Translations under genes and position numbers: made by a program
Notes under the pieces: generated by a model
What the model saw: only the letters and a program-made list of their open reading frames with translations
The model's database searches: none
What the model was told of the DNA's origin: nothing
DNA from: Myxococcales bacterium
GTDB taxonomy: Bacteria > Myxococcota > Polyangia > Nannocystales > Nannocystaceae
Assembly (NCBI GenBank): GCA_016793465.1
Contig: JAEUJW010000020.1
Span: forward strand, 1-64,000
Reading direction: 5' to 3'
Length of the DNA stretch: 64,000 nucleotides
Part shown: positions 21,546 through 29,975 of the stretch, piece after piece
Numbering within the stretch: the stretch's first letter is position 1
How the letters are laid out: each line of letters starts with the position of its first letter

Positions 21546-22855
21546 CGAAGAACATGATGCATACAAAAGGATGGCTGTTGGGTGCCGCGATCGCTGCGTC
21601 GACGTGGCTGGTGGGGCTCGAGGCGCGGGCGGACGTGCCGGCGGTGGTGACCCACCAGGGCCGGCTGTTCGACGGCGGCGGGGTGCCGGTGGTCGGGGCC
21701 CAGGACGTGAAGTTCACCATCTACGACGCCGAGAACGGCGGCGTGGAGCTGTGGACCGAGACGATCAACATCGACTTCGACGAGGGCTACTTCTCGGTGC
21801 GGCTCGGAGAGGTGACGACGCTCGACGAGGTGGTGCTCGACGGCACCGTCCGGTGGATGGGCATCACGGTCGGGGCCGACGCCGAGATGACGCCGCGGGC
21901 GGCCATCACGAGCGTGCCGTACGCGATGTTCGCGGGCGACGTGCGCGGGGTGATCAACCCGGTGAGCGTCAACATCCAGGGCTTCGGCGAGGTCATCGAC
22001 CAGAACGGCGTGTGGGTCGGTGACCCGACCGGGCTGCAGGGTCCGCCGGGTCCGGCGGGCGCGGCGGGTCCTGCGGGTCCGGCGGGTCCTGCGGGCGCGG
22101 TGGGCCCTGCGGGTCCTGCGGGCCCTGCGGGCGCGGTGGGTCCGGCGGGTCCGGCGGGCGCGGTGGGTCCTGCGGGTCCGGCGGGCGCGGTGGGTCCTGC
22201 GGGTCCTGCGGGTCCTGCGGGCGCGGTGGGTCCTGCGGGTCCTGCGGGTCCGGCGGGCGCGGTGGGTCCGGTGGGTCCGGCGGGTCCGGCGGGCGCGGTG
22301 GGTCCTGTGGGTCCTGCGGGTCCTGCGGGCGCGATGGGTCCGATCGGCCCTGCGGGTCCGGCGGGCGCGGTGGGTCCGGCGGGTCCGGCGGGCGCGGTGG
22401 GCCCCGCGGGTCCGGCGGGCGCGGCGGGTCCGGCGGGCCCCGCGGGTCCGCAGGGCCCGAGCGGCGTGGTCGGCAACGCCTACGCCTCGGCCAACGGCAA
22501 CGGCGTGACCGCGGCGACCGCGTTCATCGGGCCGACGGCGTCGGTGATCGTGGGCGCCAACCAGAAGGTGCACGTCGTCGCCCACAAGGCGCTGGGCAGC
22601 GCCGTCGCCGGCGGCGCGGACGCGCTGAACCTGTACATCTGCTACCAGCAGGGCGTGAACCCGATCGTGACCGTGGGCAGCGGCAGCTTCGGGCTGCGCG
22701 CCGCCCAGAATACCCGGCACATGTTCGGCATGAGCGCCGTCATCACCGGGCTCGCGGCCAACACCTACTCGGTCGGCCTGTGCGGCTCGTCGTCGCAGGC
22801 GGCCAACTGGAACAACAACGAGTTCGGCCAGGTCTCGGCGATCGTGTTCAACTGA
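21542..22855 (+). CDS. Collagen-like repeat surface protein (copy A)
   Basis: 437 residues with a signal peptide (cleavage near ARA-DV). The N-terminal ~150 residues follow a known bacterial module: [40 protein letters not shown] and [17 protein letters not shown]. About 46 Gly-x-y triplets (mostly GPAGPAG and GPAGAVG) fill residues ~165-303, enough for a triple helix. A ~130-residue globular C-terminus with cysteines (YICYQQG, GLCGSSS) follows and may trimerise. The repeat DNA is itself repetitive and prone to slippage. Translationally coupled to the preceding lipoprotein gene; the same two-gene unit recurs at 36967-38690. Confidence 0.88.
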   Translation: MTKNMMHTKGWLLGAAIAASTWLVGLEARADVPAVVTHQGRLFDGGGVPVVGAQDVKFTIYDAENGGVELWTETINIDFDEGYFSVRLGEVTTLDEVVLDGTVRWMGITVGADAEMTPRAAITSVPYAMFAGDVRGVINPVSVNIQGFGEVIDQNGVWVGDPTGLQGPPGPAGAAGPAGPAGPAGAVGPAGPAGPAGAVGPAGPAGAVGPAGPAGAVGPAGPAGPAGAVGPAGPAGPAGAVGPVGPAGPAGAVGPVGPAGPAGAMGPIGPAGPAGAVGPAGPAGAVGPAGPAGAAGPAGPAGPQGPSGVVGNAYASANGNGVTAATAFIGPTASVIVGANQKVHVVAHKALGSAVAGGADALNLYICYQQGVNPIVTVGSGSFGLRAAQNTRHMFGMSAVITGLAANTYSVGLCGSSSQAANWNNNEFGQVSAIVFN

Positions 22856-22873
22856 GGCCCGCCAGGGTCGCGT

Positions 22874-22904
22874 GAGGGCGGGGCGTCGGCGACGCTCCGC
22901 CCTC
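22874..22904. terminator. Hairpin after the collagen-like gene
   Basis: The arms GAGGGCGG-G-GCGTC and GACGC-T-CCGCCCTC pair over 13 bases with one mismatch around a 3-base loop, 18 bases after the stop. Confidence 0.6.
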
Positions 22905-22905
22905 T

Positions 22906-22933
22906 CGCGTGCGCGGCGATCGCCGCGCACGCG
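22906..22933. repeat. 28-base perfect palindrome
   Basis: The half-site CGCGTGCGCGGCGA is directly followed by its exact reverse complement, with no spacer. It sits immediately after the hairpin terminator. It could form a cruciform, act as a second terminator, or be a protein site. Confidence 0.6.
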
Positions 22934-23285
22934 GCACACGAGCAGGTTCGCCGCTCGGCGGCTCGACGCGCACGCGGTGGTCGCTGCCGTGGCCGGCGTG
23001 CTTGCCTCCGCCGACGCAGCGCCCTCGCGTAGCGACCACCGCCCGCGCGAGCGAGTCGCCGAGCGGGCCCCGCGGCTGCCCGCCGTCCGCGAACGTGAAC
23101 GGAGCCGGCGCCCCCAGCCGCTGCCGCGGCGCGGATCGGCCTGCGACCGCGACACCGAAGCGTCCGCGACCGCGTGCGGTCCGCGAGGTCGCGGGCGCCG
23201 CCGCGGGGTCGAAGTCTCTGGTTGTAACAACCATGCGGCAGTGGGGACCGAGTCGGATGGAGCCTTGAGCTCCGGAGGTCCCCCT
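22934..23285. other. Intergenic stretch upstream of the Stig1-like lipoprotein
   Basis: No gene is supported here; open frames on both strands lack recognisable content. A short inverted repeat GGTTGTAACAACC (23220-23232) lies about 55 bases before the next gene in a locally AT-richer patch and may be an operator or part of a promoter. A GGAGG ribosome site precedes the downstream ATG. Confidence 0.4.
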
Positions 23286-24569
23286 ATGCGCCCGCTCGCC
23301 TTCGTCTGCAGTCTCATCACGCTCGTGCCGCTCGCGTGCGGTGGAACCGATCCCACCGGCAGCGCCACGGCCACGACCACGGACACCGGCACGACCGGCG
23401 GGGCCACCAGCGGGGCCACCAGCGGCCCGACGAGCGGCGTCGACGGCACGACCGGCGGCGGCGCGAGCGACGGCAACACCGGCACCGCGAGCGACCCGAC
23501 CGCGACCTCCGGCGTCAGCGTCAGCTCGACCGACCCGACCCTGACCGGCGACCCGACCGCGACCACCGGGCCCGTGTCCTGCGGCGCCGGCGAGGTGCTG
23601 TGCGGCGACCTCTGCGTCGACATCTCGAGCGACCCCGAGAACTGCGGCGGCTGCGGCGACGGCTGCGAGCCCGGCCAGACCTGCACGCTCGGCAACTGCG
23701 TGGCCGGCTGCCCGCTCGGGGCCCTGCTGTGCGGCATCGACTGCGTCAGCCCCGACTCCGACCCGCAGCACTGCGGCGGCTGCGGCAACGCCTGCGCCGA
23801 CGGCGAGGTGTGCGGCGGCGGCCAGTGCCTCGGCATGTGCCCGATGGGCACCATCCAGTGCGGGGACGCCTGCGCCGACGCCTCGTCCGACCCGCTGCAC
23901 TGCGGCGGCTGCAACGACGACTGCAACGCCGGCCAGACCTGCGAGGCCGGCAACTGCGCGTGCGCGCTCGGCTTCGAGGCCTGCGGCCCGCAGTGCGTCG
24001 ACACCCAGACCGACCCCGACAACTGCGGCGGCTGCGGGGTCGAGTGCAACGGCGGGCTGTGCGTGGCCGGCCAGTGCGAGTGCGGCCCCGGGCAGGAGGC
24101 CTGCCCCGGCGGCTGCGCCGACCTGCAGACCGACGCCGACAACTGCGGCGGCTGCGGCGTGCAGTGCGACGGGCAGACCGAGGTGTGCGCGGCCGGCCAG
24201 TGCGCGTGCCGCCCGGGCCTCAGCGCGTGCGACGGCCAGTGCGTGGACACCACCAACGACCCCGACCACTGCGGCATGTGCGGCATGAGCTGCCCGGGCG
24301 ACGCCTGCGGCAACGGCCAGTGCCTGCAGAGCTGCGACGGCTTCCCCGACGAGTGCAACGGGGCCTGCACCGACGTCGACGTCGACCCGCTCAACTGCGG
24401 CGACTGCGGCGACGCCTGCGACGCCGACGAGCTGTGCGTCAACGGCAACTGCCGCAACTACGTCGACTCGCCGTGCGACATGTGCCCGTGCGACGACTGC
24501 GACGGCCAGTGCTGCAACTCGGAGTTCCTCGACGCGGCCGTGTGCGTGCAGGGCGGCGACTGCCCGTGA
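23286..24569 (+). CDS. Cys-rich repeat lipoprotein (Stig1-like repeats)
   Basis: 427 residues. The signal peptide ends at lipobox VPLAC. A Thr/Gly/Ser linker (~20-95) is followed by about nine repeats of the form C..G..C.D...DP.NCGGCG..C....C..G.C, the Stig1-type pattern frequent in myxobacterial secreted proteins. The dense cysteines imply extracellular disulfides. The C-terminus has a different Cys cluster (CDMCPCDDCDGQCC). The ATG is set by a GGAGG site. Likely a surface structural or adhesive protein; no enzymatic motif. Confidence 0.82.
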   Translation: MRPLAFVCSLITLVPLACGGTDPTGSATATTTDTGTTGGATSGATSGPTSGVDGTTGGGASDGNTGTASDPTATSGVSVSSTDPTLTGDPTATTGPVSCGAGEVLCGDLCVDISSDPENCGGCGDGCEPGQTCTLGNCVAGCPLGALLCGIDCVSPDSDPQHCGGCGNACADGEVCGGGQCLGMCPMGTIQCGDACADASSDPLHCGGCNDDCNAGQTCEAGNCACALGFEACGPQCVDTQTDPDNCGGCGVECNGGLCVAGQCECGPGQEACPGGCADLQTDADNCGGCGVQCDGQTEVCAAGQCACRPGLSACDGQCVDTTNDPDHCGMCGMSCPGDACGNGQCLQSCDGFPDECNGACTDVDVDPLNCGDCGDACDADELCVNGNCRNYVDSPCDMCPCDDCDGQCCNSEFLDAAVCVQGGDCP

Positions 24570-24717
24570 GGGCCCGCCGCCCGCGCGGCGGCGCGGGTCG
24601 GCGCAGGCAGGGGCGCATCGCCGCGGCGAGCCGGGCCGCGGCGTCGCCCCTCGGGACCGAGCAGGGATCGCCGGTGACGGAGTGGGCGGCCACGTCGGCG
24701 CCGGCGGGGCGGACAGG

Positions 24718-26130
24718 CTAGCGGCCGGGGGCGAGGCTCGCGTGGGCGACCGCGTCCTGCAGCGTGCCGCGGATCTCGACGCCCGTCAGGTCGACGCCGA
24801 GGCCGACCAGGGTCGCGGCGACGGTCGGCTGGATGCCGGTGACGATGGGCCGGACGCCGCGCAGGCGCAGCGCCTGGGCCGCGCCGACGAGGGTGCTGGC
24901 GGCGGCGGTGTCGAGCTCGCGCACGCCGGTGATGTCGAGGATCGCCGCGCGCACGCGGGCCGAGCCGCCGAGGTGGACCAGCGTCTCGACGATCTGGCGC
25001 CCGCGCGCGGCGTCGATCGAGCCGATGATCGGCATGACCAGCACGTCCTCGCGGATCGGCAGCAGCGGCGTCGAGCGCTCGGCGAGCGCGAGCTCCTGCG
25101 CGGCCAGCAGCGCCTCCTGCGCGCGCAGCCGCTCGAGCTCGCGGCGGCGCGCGTCGGTGATGTCCTGGTAGATCAGGATGACCCGCGGCGCCGGGTCGCC
25201 CGGGTAGCGCAGCAGGCTGGTCGTCACCTCGATCAGCGCCCGCTCGCCGGGCGTGCGCTCGAGCTCGAGCTCGGTCGACTGCGTCTCGCCGGTCGCCAGC
25301 GTGACCGCGTGCGGCAGCGCCTCCGGGGCGAGCGGGGTCGTCTCGCCGGGGGCGAACACCAGCCCGACCGATGCGTCGATCTGCGCCGCGTCCTCGGCGT
25401 GGTCGCCGAGCAGCGCGGCGCCGCGGTGGTTGACGAGCTCGCGCCGGCCGGTCTCGCCGTGCACGACCGCGACCCCGAGCGGGAGGTTGTCGAGCAGCAC
25501 CCGCAGCATCGCCGTCTTGGCCTCGGTCTCGCGCAGGGTCGCCGCGGTGCGCTGCAGCAGCGCCGCGTTGCGCTCGTAGGCCTCGCGCAGGGCCCGCTGG
25601 GTCCGCTTGCTGGCGAGGGTCTCGGCGAACAGGTGCATGCGCACGAGCAGGTGGGCGCGCTCGACCTCGTCGAAGACGTGCGGCGCGGTCCAGTAGACGC
25701 CGACGACGCCCTGCCAGGTGCCGTGGCGCTCGCTGAACAGCGGCAGGATCGCCGCCGACGCGACCGTGCGGCCGACCGCCAGCATCACCTCGGCCAGCTC
25801 GGGCTCCGCCGTGATCTCGGGCAGCAGCTGGGGCTCGCCGCGGCTGCGCAGCATCAGCCGGGCGATCGGGAAGCCGGACACGAGGTAGCGGCCGCCGACG
25901 ATCGGCGACGCGGCCAGGTCGCCGTGGGCCCAGCTGGACACGACCTCGAACTCGGCGGGCTCGCCGTCGGCGCCGAGGTGCACGTACGCGAGGTCGACGA
26001 AGGCCGGCCCGAACGGGGCCAGCGCCCGGCCCACGGCCCGCAGGAACGCCTCCGCGTCGTGGGCCCGCGCGAGCGCGCCGTGGATGTCGACCATGCGCGC
26101 GAGAGAGTCGAGAAGGTCCGCTCCGTCCAT
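24718..26130 (-). CDS. GAF-PAS-STAS regulator (RsbR-type)
   Basis: 470 residues. The ATG at 26130 has GGAGG seven bases upstream and is preferred over an ATG 30 bases earlier. A GAF-like sensory domain covers about residues 15-180, a PAS domain about 205-325, and a short coiled segment leads to a C-terminal STAS domain (VLVMPIIGSIDAARGRQIVE onward, then DITGVRELDTAAA). The DITGV..LDT segment corresponds to the region phosphorylated in RsbR proteins. RsbR paralogues form stressosomes that sense signals and release a switch kinase. Cytoplasmic. It is one of four STAS proteins in the window, none beside an RsbS/RsbT pair. Confidence 0.82.
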   Translation of the reverse strand: MDGADLLDSLARMVDIHGALARAHDAEAFLRAVGRALAPFGPAFVDLAYVHLGADGEPAEFEVVSSWAHGDLAASPIVGGRYLVSGFPIARLMLRSRGEPQLLPEITAEPELAEVMLAVGRTVASAAILPLFSERHGTWQGVVGVYWTAPHVFDEVERAHLLVRMHLFAETLASKRTQRALREAYERNAALLQRTAATLRETEAKTAMLRVLLDNLPLGVAVVHGETGRRELVNHRGAALLGDHAEDAAQIDASVGLVFAPGETTPLAPEALPHAVTLATGETQSTELELERTPGERALIEVTTSLLRYPGDPAPRVILIYQDITDARRRELERLRAQEALLAAQELALAERSTPLLPIREDVLVMPIIGSIDAARGRQIVETLVHLGGSARVRAAILDITGVRELDTAAASTLVGAAQALRLRGVRPIVTGIQPTVAATLVGLGVDLTGVEIRGTLQDAVAHASLAPGR

Positions 26131-26805
26131 CTGTCGCCTCCGTGGGTCCGGTGAGCTCATGCGCCGCGGGGCCCCCGGCCGCGCGCGACCGGGGCGCCGT
26201 CCGCCGCCGCGGGTGTGAAGGTTTGTACGGCGCGTCCGTTCGAGCCCGCGACGACAGGGTCGGGCGCCGCGGAGGCCGCGAACAACGGCGGTCGTTCGCG
26301 TCTCGTGGCCGCCCCGGACATGGCGGCATGACAGCATGGTTGTTCACAGCCTGTCAGCGCATGGCATCGCCCGGGCGCCGGCGGCGCCGCTCGGCAAGCT
26401 CTGCGTGGCCCTCCGACGCGCGCGCCCGCGAGGCCGCGGACCGGCGATCGCGACGTCGATGGGCGAACGAGCCGACGAGGCGCGGTGATGTCGGACAGCG
26501 CGCGAGTGCGCGGACGTGGCGAGGCGCGGCGATCGTCCGCCCGGTCGGGAGGCGGATCGTTCGTCCGGCGTCGGGTCGCAGGCGCGTGCGCTGGGCGGGC
26601 GAGGCCGGAACCCGCGCGCGGCGTCTCGGCGGCGCAGCGGTGGGGACGCGGAGCGGGGCGGACCGCGGACGCACGCCGGACGCACGGCCTCGTCCCGACG
26701 TGCGCTCCGCGTCGCGGCGACCGTTCAGCGCGACACGAGAACCGCGGATCCGGGGGCGATAAAGGCACCTTGTCAGCGTTCGCGGGGCGTCTGCATCATC
26801 CCCCG
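26131..26805. other. Long intergenic region between divergent genes
   Basis: About 675 bases between the GAF-PAS-STAS gene and the DUF4215 lipoprotein gene. The open frames here are Arg/Ala-rich shadows without recognisable content. At 26207-26220 the 14-mer CCGCGGGTGTGAAG is identical to one at 54288-54301; in minus orientation both precede a minus-strand gene by 70-76 bases. GTTTGTACGG (26221-26230) recurs at 42528-42537. Nothing else recognised. Confidence 0.4.
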
Positions 26806-28731
26806 ATGCGATGGATTCGTTGGGGTCTGGGGGCGGCGCTCGCGGCCGCGTGCGGGTTGAACGGGTGCGGCGACGACGCGCCGACGACGGGCGGGTCGAC
26901 GGGCGGCGACACCAGCGGCGGGCTCGTGACGACCAGCGGCGTGCCGACGACCGCGGGCGAGACGACCGCGGCGGACGGCACCACGACCGATGCCACGTCG
27001 ACGACCACCGGCGGGCCGCAGACGACGACCGGCGAGCCGATGCCCGTGTGCGGGGACGGGGCGGTCGACGCGGGCGAGCAGTGCGACGACGGCGCCAACA
27101 ACGGCGCCGGTCAGGCGTGCAAGGCCGACTGTACTCCGAACGTGTGCGGCGACGGCGACGCGGGCCCGGGCGAGGCCTGCGACAACGGGGCGGACAACGG
27201 CCCGACGGGCGCGTGCACGGCGGCCTGCGCGGCGAACGTGTGCGGCGACGGCATGGTCGGGCCGGGCGAGGGCTGCGACGACGGCAACGACGACGACGGC
27301 GACGCGTGCAGCAACGCCTGCAAGCTGGTCAGCTGCGGCGACGGCGAGGTCGCGCCGAACGAGGCGTGCGACGACGGCAACCCCGACAACACCGACGGCT
27401 GCACCGACACGTGCACGCTGGCGGCCTGCGGCGACGGGTACGTGCAGGCGGTCGCGGGCGAGGCGTGCGACGTGGGGGCGGACAACTCGGACAACGCGGC
27501 GTGCACGACCCAGTGCACGCAGGCGGCCTGCGGCGACGGGTTCCTGTGGAACAGCGACGGCGGCGACGAGCAGTGCGACGACGGCGCCGACAACGGGCCG
27601 GGCAACGCGTGCAAGGACGACTGCACGCCGAACGTGTGCGGCGACGGGTTCGTCGGCCCGGGCGAGAGCTGCGACGACGGCAACGTCGGCGGCGGCGACG
27701 GCTGCAGCCCGGCGTGCAAGCTCGAGACGTGCGGCAACATGATCGTCGACCCCGGGGAGACCTGCGACGACGGCAAGAACGGCGACCAGGAGGACGGCTG
27801 CACCGACCTGTGCAGCGGGCCGAAGTGCGGCGACGGGTTCGAGCAGGTCAGCAACGACGAGGAGTGCGACCTCGGCAACGCCAACAGCAACACCGGGGCG
27901 TGCACGCTGAGCTGCACCGACGCGGAGTGCGGCGACGGGTTCGTGCAGGCCAACGTCGAGCAGTGCGACAACGGCAACCAGAACGCCAACAACGCCGCGT
28001 GCAAGGCCGACTGCACGCCGAACGTGTGCGGCGACGGCTTCGTGGGTCCGGGCGAGGGCTGCGACGACGGCAACCAGAACGACAACGACGCCTGCACCAA
28101 CGTGTGCAAGCCGGCGGCCTGCGGCGACGGGGTCAAGGGCCCGGGCGAGGAGTGCGACGACGGCAACCAGGTCCAGACCGACGCCTGCCTCAACAGCTGC
28201 AAGGCGGCGAAGTGCGGCGACAGCCAGGTCCAGGCCGGCGTCGAGGAGTGCGACGACGGCAACATGGTCCAGACCGACGCGTGCATCAACACCTGCAAGG
28301 CCGCGAAGTGCGGCGACGGGCAGGTCCAGGCTGGCGTCGAGCAGTGCGACGACGGCAACCAGAACAACAACGACGTCTGCAACAACATGTGCAAGTTCAC
28401 GTCGCCGTGCCCGCAGGGGTCGGTGTACCACCAGAACTACTGCTGGACGATCGCCAACGCGTGCGAGACCCAGGCCCAGCGCTGCGCCGCCCTCGGCCTG
28501 ACCCCGACCGCCAGCCAGCTCAACGGCGTGGCCTGGAACATGAACACGCAGACCAGCCTGTGCGCCGGCTTCGGCTGCCAGGCGATCGGCGTCAACGGCT
28601 GCTGCGCGCAGTCGGGCTGGCTCAACCCGCAGAACCAGCTGTTCGCGCACAACTTCGGCGACACGTACTTCACCAACTACGGCTGCTTCAACGGCGTCGA
28701 CCGCCCGCTCTACACCTGCAACCCGCTGTGA
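26806..28731 (+). CDS. Cys-rich repeat lipoprotein (DUF4215-like repeats)
   Basis: 641 residues. The signal peptide ends at lipobox LNGC. A Thr/Gly linker (to ~75) leads to about fifteen repeats of CGDG.V..GE.CDDGN.N..D.C...C, the DUF4215 or myxococcus Cys-rich repeat. Acidic DDGN loops in each repeat could bind calcium. After residue ~540 a different domain of about 100 residues carries cysteines and aromatics (CPQGSVYHQNYCW, GFGCQAIG, GCCAQSGWLN, YGCFNGVDRP). Extracellular, probably adhesive or structural. Confidence 0.83.
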   Translation: MRWIRWGLGAALAAACGLNGCGDDAPTTGGSTGGDTSGGLVTTSGVPTTAGETTAADGTTTDATSTTTGGPQTTTGEPMPVCGDGAVDAGEQCDDGANNGAGQACKADCTPNVCGDGDAGPGEACDNGADNGPTGACTAACAANVCGDGMVGPGEGCDDGNDDDGDACSNACKLVSCGDGEVAPNEACDDGNPDNTDGCTDTCTLAACGDGYVQAVAGEACDVGADNSDNAACTTQCTQAACGDGFLWNSDGGDEQCDDGADNGPGNACKDDCTPNVCGDGFVGPGESCDDGNVGGGDGCSPACKLETCGNMIVDPGETCDDGKNGDQEDGCTDLCSGPKCGDGFEQVSNDEECDLGNANSNTGACTLSCTDAECGDGFVQANVEQCDNGNQNANNAACKADCTPNVCGDGFVGPGEGCDDGNQNDNDACTNVCKPAACGDGVKGPGEECDDGNQVQTDACLNSCKAAKCGDSQVQAGVEECDDGNMVQTDACINTCKAAKCGDGQVQAGVEQCDDGNQNNNDVCNNMCKFTSPCPQGSVYHQNYCWTIANACETQAQRCAALGLTPTASQLNGVAWNMNTQTSLCAGFGCQAIGVNGCCAQSGWLNPQNQLFAHNFGDTYFTNYGCFNGVDRPLYTCNPL

Positions 28732-28909
28732 GCCGGGGCGCGCGGCCGTGCGTCACCGCGACGTCCTGGCGGCTCCGGGGGACCGGGGTCGCCGCGACGG
28801 CGGCGGTGAACGCCGGGCCCGGACGTGAGCGTCACCCGCCGGCGCGGCGCGGTTCGAGCGGCCGCGCCTGGTCACGACGGCGCGGTCCGGTCGCGCCGGG
28901 TCCGCGGGC

Positions 28910-29773
28910 TCATCGCCACAGCGCGGTGAGATCGGCGATGTACCGCGAGAGCGTGCGCGCCGGTCGGCCGAGCAGGCGGGGCAGCGTCGGGTCGACGTCG
29001 CGGGCCTGGCCGAAGCGCAGGCCGACGTGGAGGAGCGTCTGCACGGCGATCTGCGCCCACGGGAGCCCGCGTCGGCGCTCGCGGCGGGCGTACGCGAGGA
29101 CCCCGGGGCGGGCGTAACGGATCGGCCGCCCGAGCGCGGCGGTCAGCAGCGCGGCGACCTCGGCGAACGTCAGCGCCTCGGGCCCGGTCAGGGTGTGCGC
29201 GACGCTGACGTGGCCCGGCTCGACGAACGCCCGCGCCGCGACCTCGCCGAGGTCGCGGACGTCGACGAACGCCGCGGCGCCGTGGCCCGCCGGCACGAAC
29301 AGCTCGTCGCGCTCGCGGATGTCGGCCCGGTAGGCGTCGCCGAGGTTCTGCGCGAAGAACCCGGCGCGCAGGAAGGTCCAGTCGGCGCCGACGGCCCGCA
29401 GGTGGCGCTCGACCTTCGCGTGCGGGACGTAGCCCCGCCGGTCCGCGCCCACCACCGACAGGAACACGACGCGCCGCGCCCCCGCGGCCATGGCCGCGTC
29501 GACGAGCGCGCACAGGGTCGGGCCGACATCGGCGATCGGCGGCGGCCGCACGAGCACGAGGCCGCCCGCGCCGGCGACCGCCGACGCGAAGGTGTCCGGG
29601 CGCGCGAAGTCGAGGGCGACGACGTCGGGGCCCGGCGCGCGCGACGGGTCGCGGACCCCCGCGCGGGCCGGCACGCCGAGGTCGGCCAACGCGCGCAGCG
29701 CGGCGCGGCCGAGGTTCCCGGTCGCGCCGGTGACGAGGATCGGGGCTGCGGTCACGCGGGCATGCTGACACAT
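28910..29773 (-). CDS. NmrA-like NAD(P)-binding protein
   Basis: About 287 residues from an ATG at 29773; a GTG at 29755 would begin right at the fold and the frame stays open further upstream. The N-terminal ILVTGATGNLGRAALRAL is the NAD(P)-binding Rossmann motif of atypical short-chain dehydrogenases. The segments RRVVFLSVVGADRR and VERHLRAVGADWTFLRAGFF are typical of the NmrA/YtfG group, which includes NAD(P)H:quinone oxidoreductases and redox-sensing regulators. The active-site Tyr-x3-Lys is not evident (V-P-H-A-K instead). Cytoplasmic. Convergent with the DUF4215 lipoprotein gene. Confidence 0.8.
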   Translation of the reverse strand: MCQHARVTAAPILVTGATGNLGRAALRALADLGVPARAGVRDPSRAPGPDVVALDFARPDTFASAVAGAGGLVLVRPPPIADVGPTLCALVDAAMAAGARRVVFLSVVGADRRGYVPHAKVERHLRAVGADWTFLRAGFFAQNLGDAYRADIRERDELFVPAGHGAAAFVDVRDLGEVAARAFVEPGHVSVAHTLTGPEALTFAEVAALLTAALGRPIRYARPGVLAYARRERRRGLPWAQIAVQTLLHVGLRFGQARDVDPTLPRLLGRPARTLSRYIADLTALWR

Positions 29774-29975
29774 CCCGCGCCGGATCGACGCGCGCGCTGG
29801 TTCGCCGGCGGCCCGCCTCGCCGGCGCCCGATCGGCGCCTCGCGGACGAGGCATGGGAATTTTCGCCGGCGCGTCCGCGGTCGGTGATCCGCGCCGGCGA
29901 CGCGTTCGTCGTCCGCGTGCTCGTCGCCGCTGCGCGCACGCGGGCGACCCGCGCCGCGGCGACGCGCGGCGGCCG

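Noticed and set aside
22036..22456. Dense repeat array that might look like a CRISPR or VNTR
   Set aside because: The units are in-frame Gly-x-y codons of a collagen-like protein, with no spacer structure.
21482..24457. Minus-strand frame with long Arg/His/Thr repeats
   Set aside because: Antisense reading of the collagen and Cys-rich repeats.
26131..26805. Plus-strand open frames as a real gene upstream of the DUF4215 lipoprotein
   Set aside because: No ribosome site, Arg/Ala/Gly-rich noise, and the lipoprotein signal peptide sets the true start at 26806.
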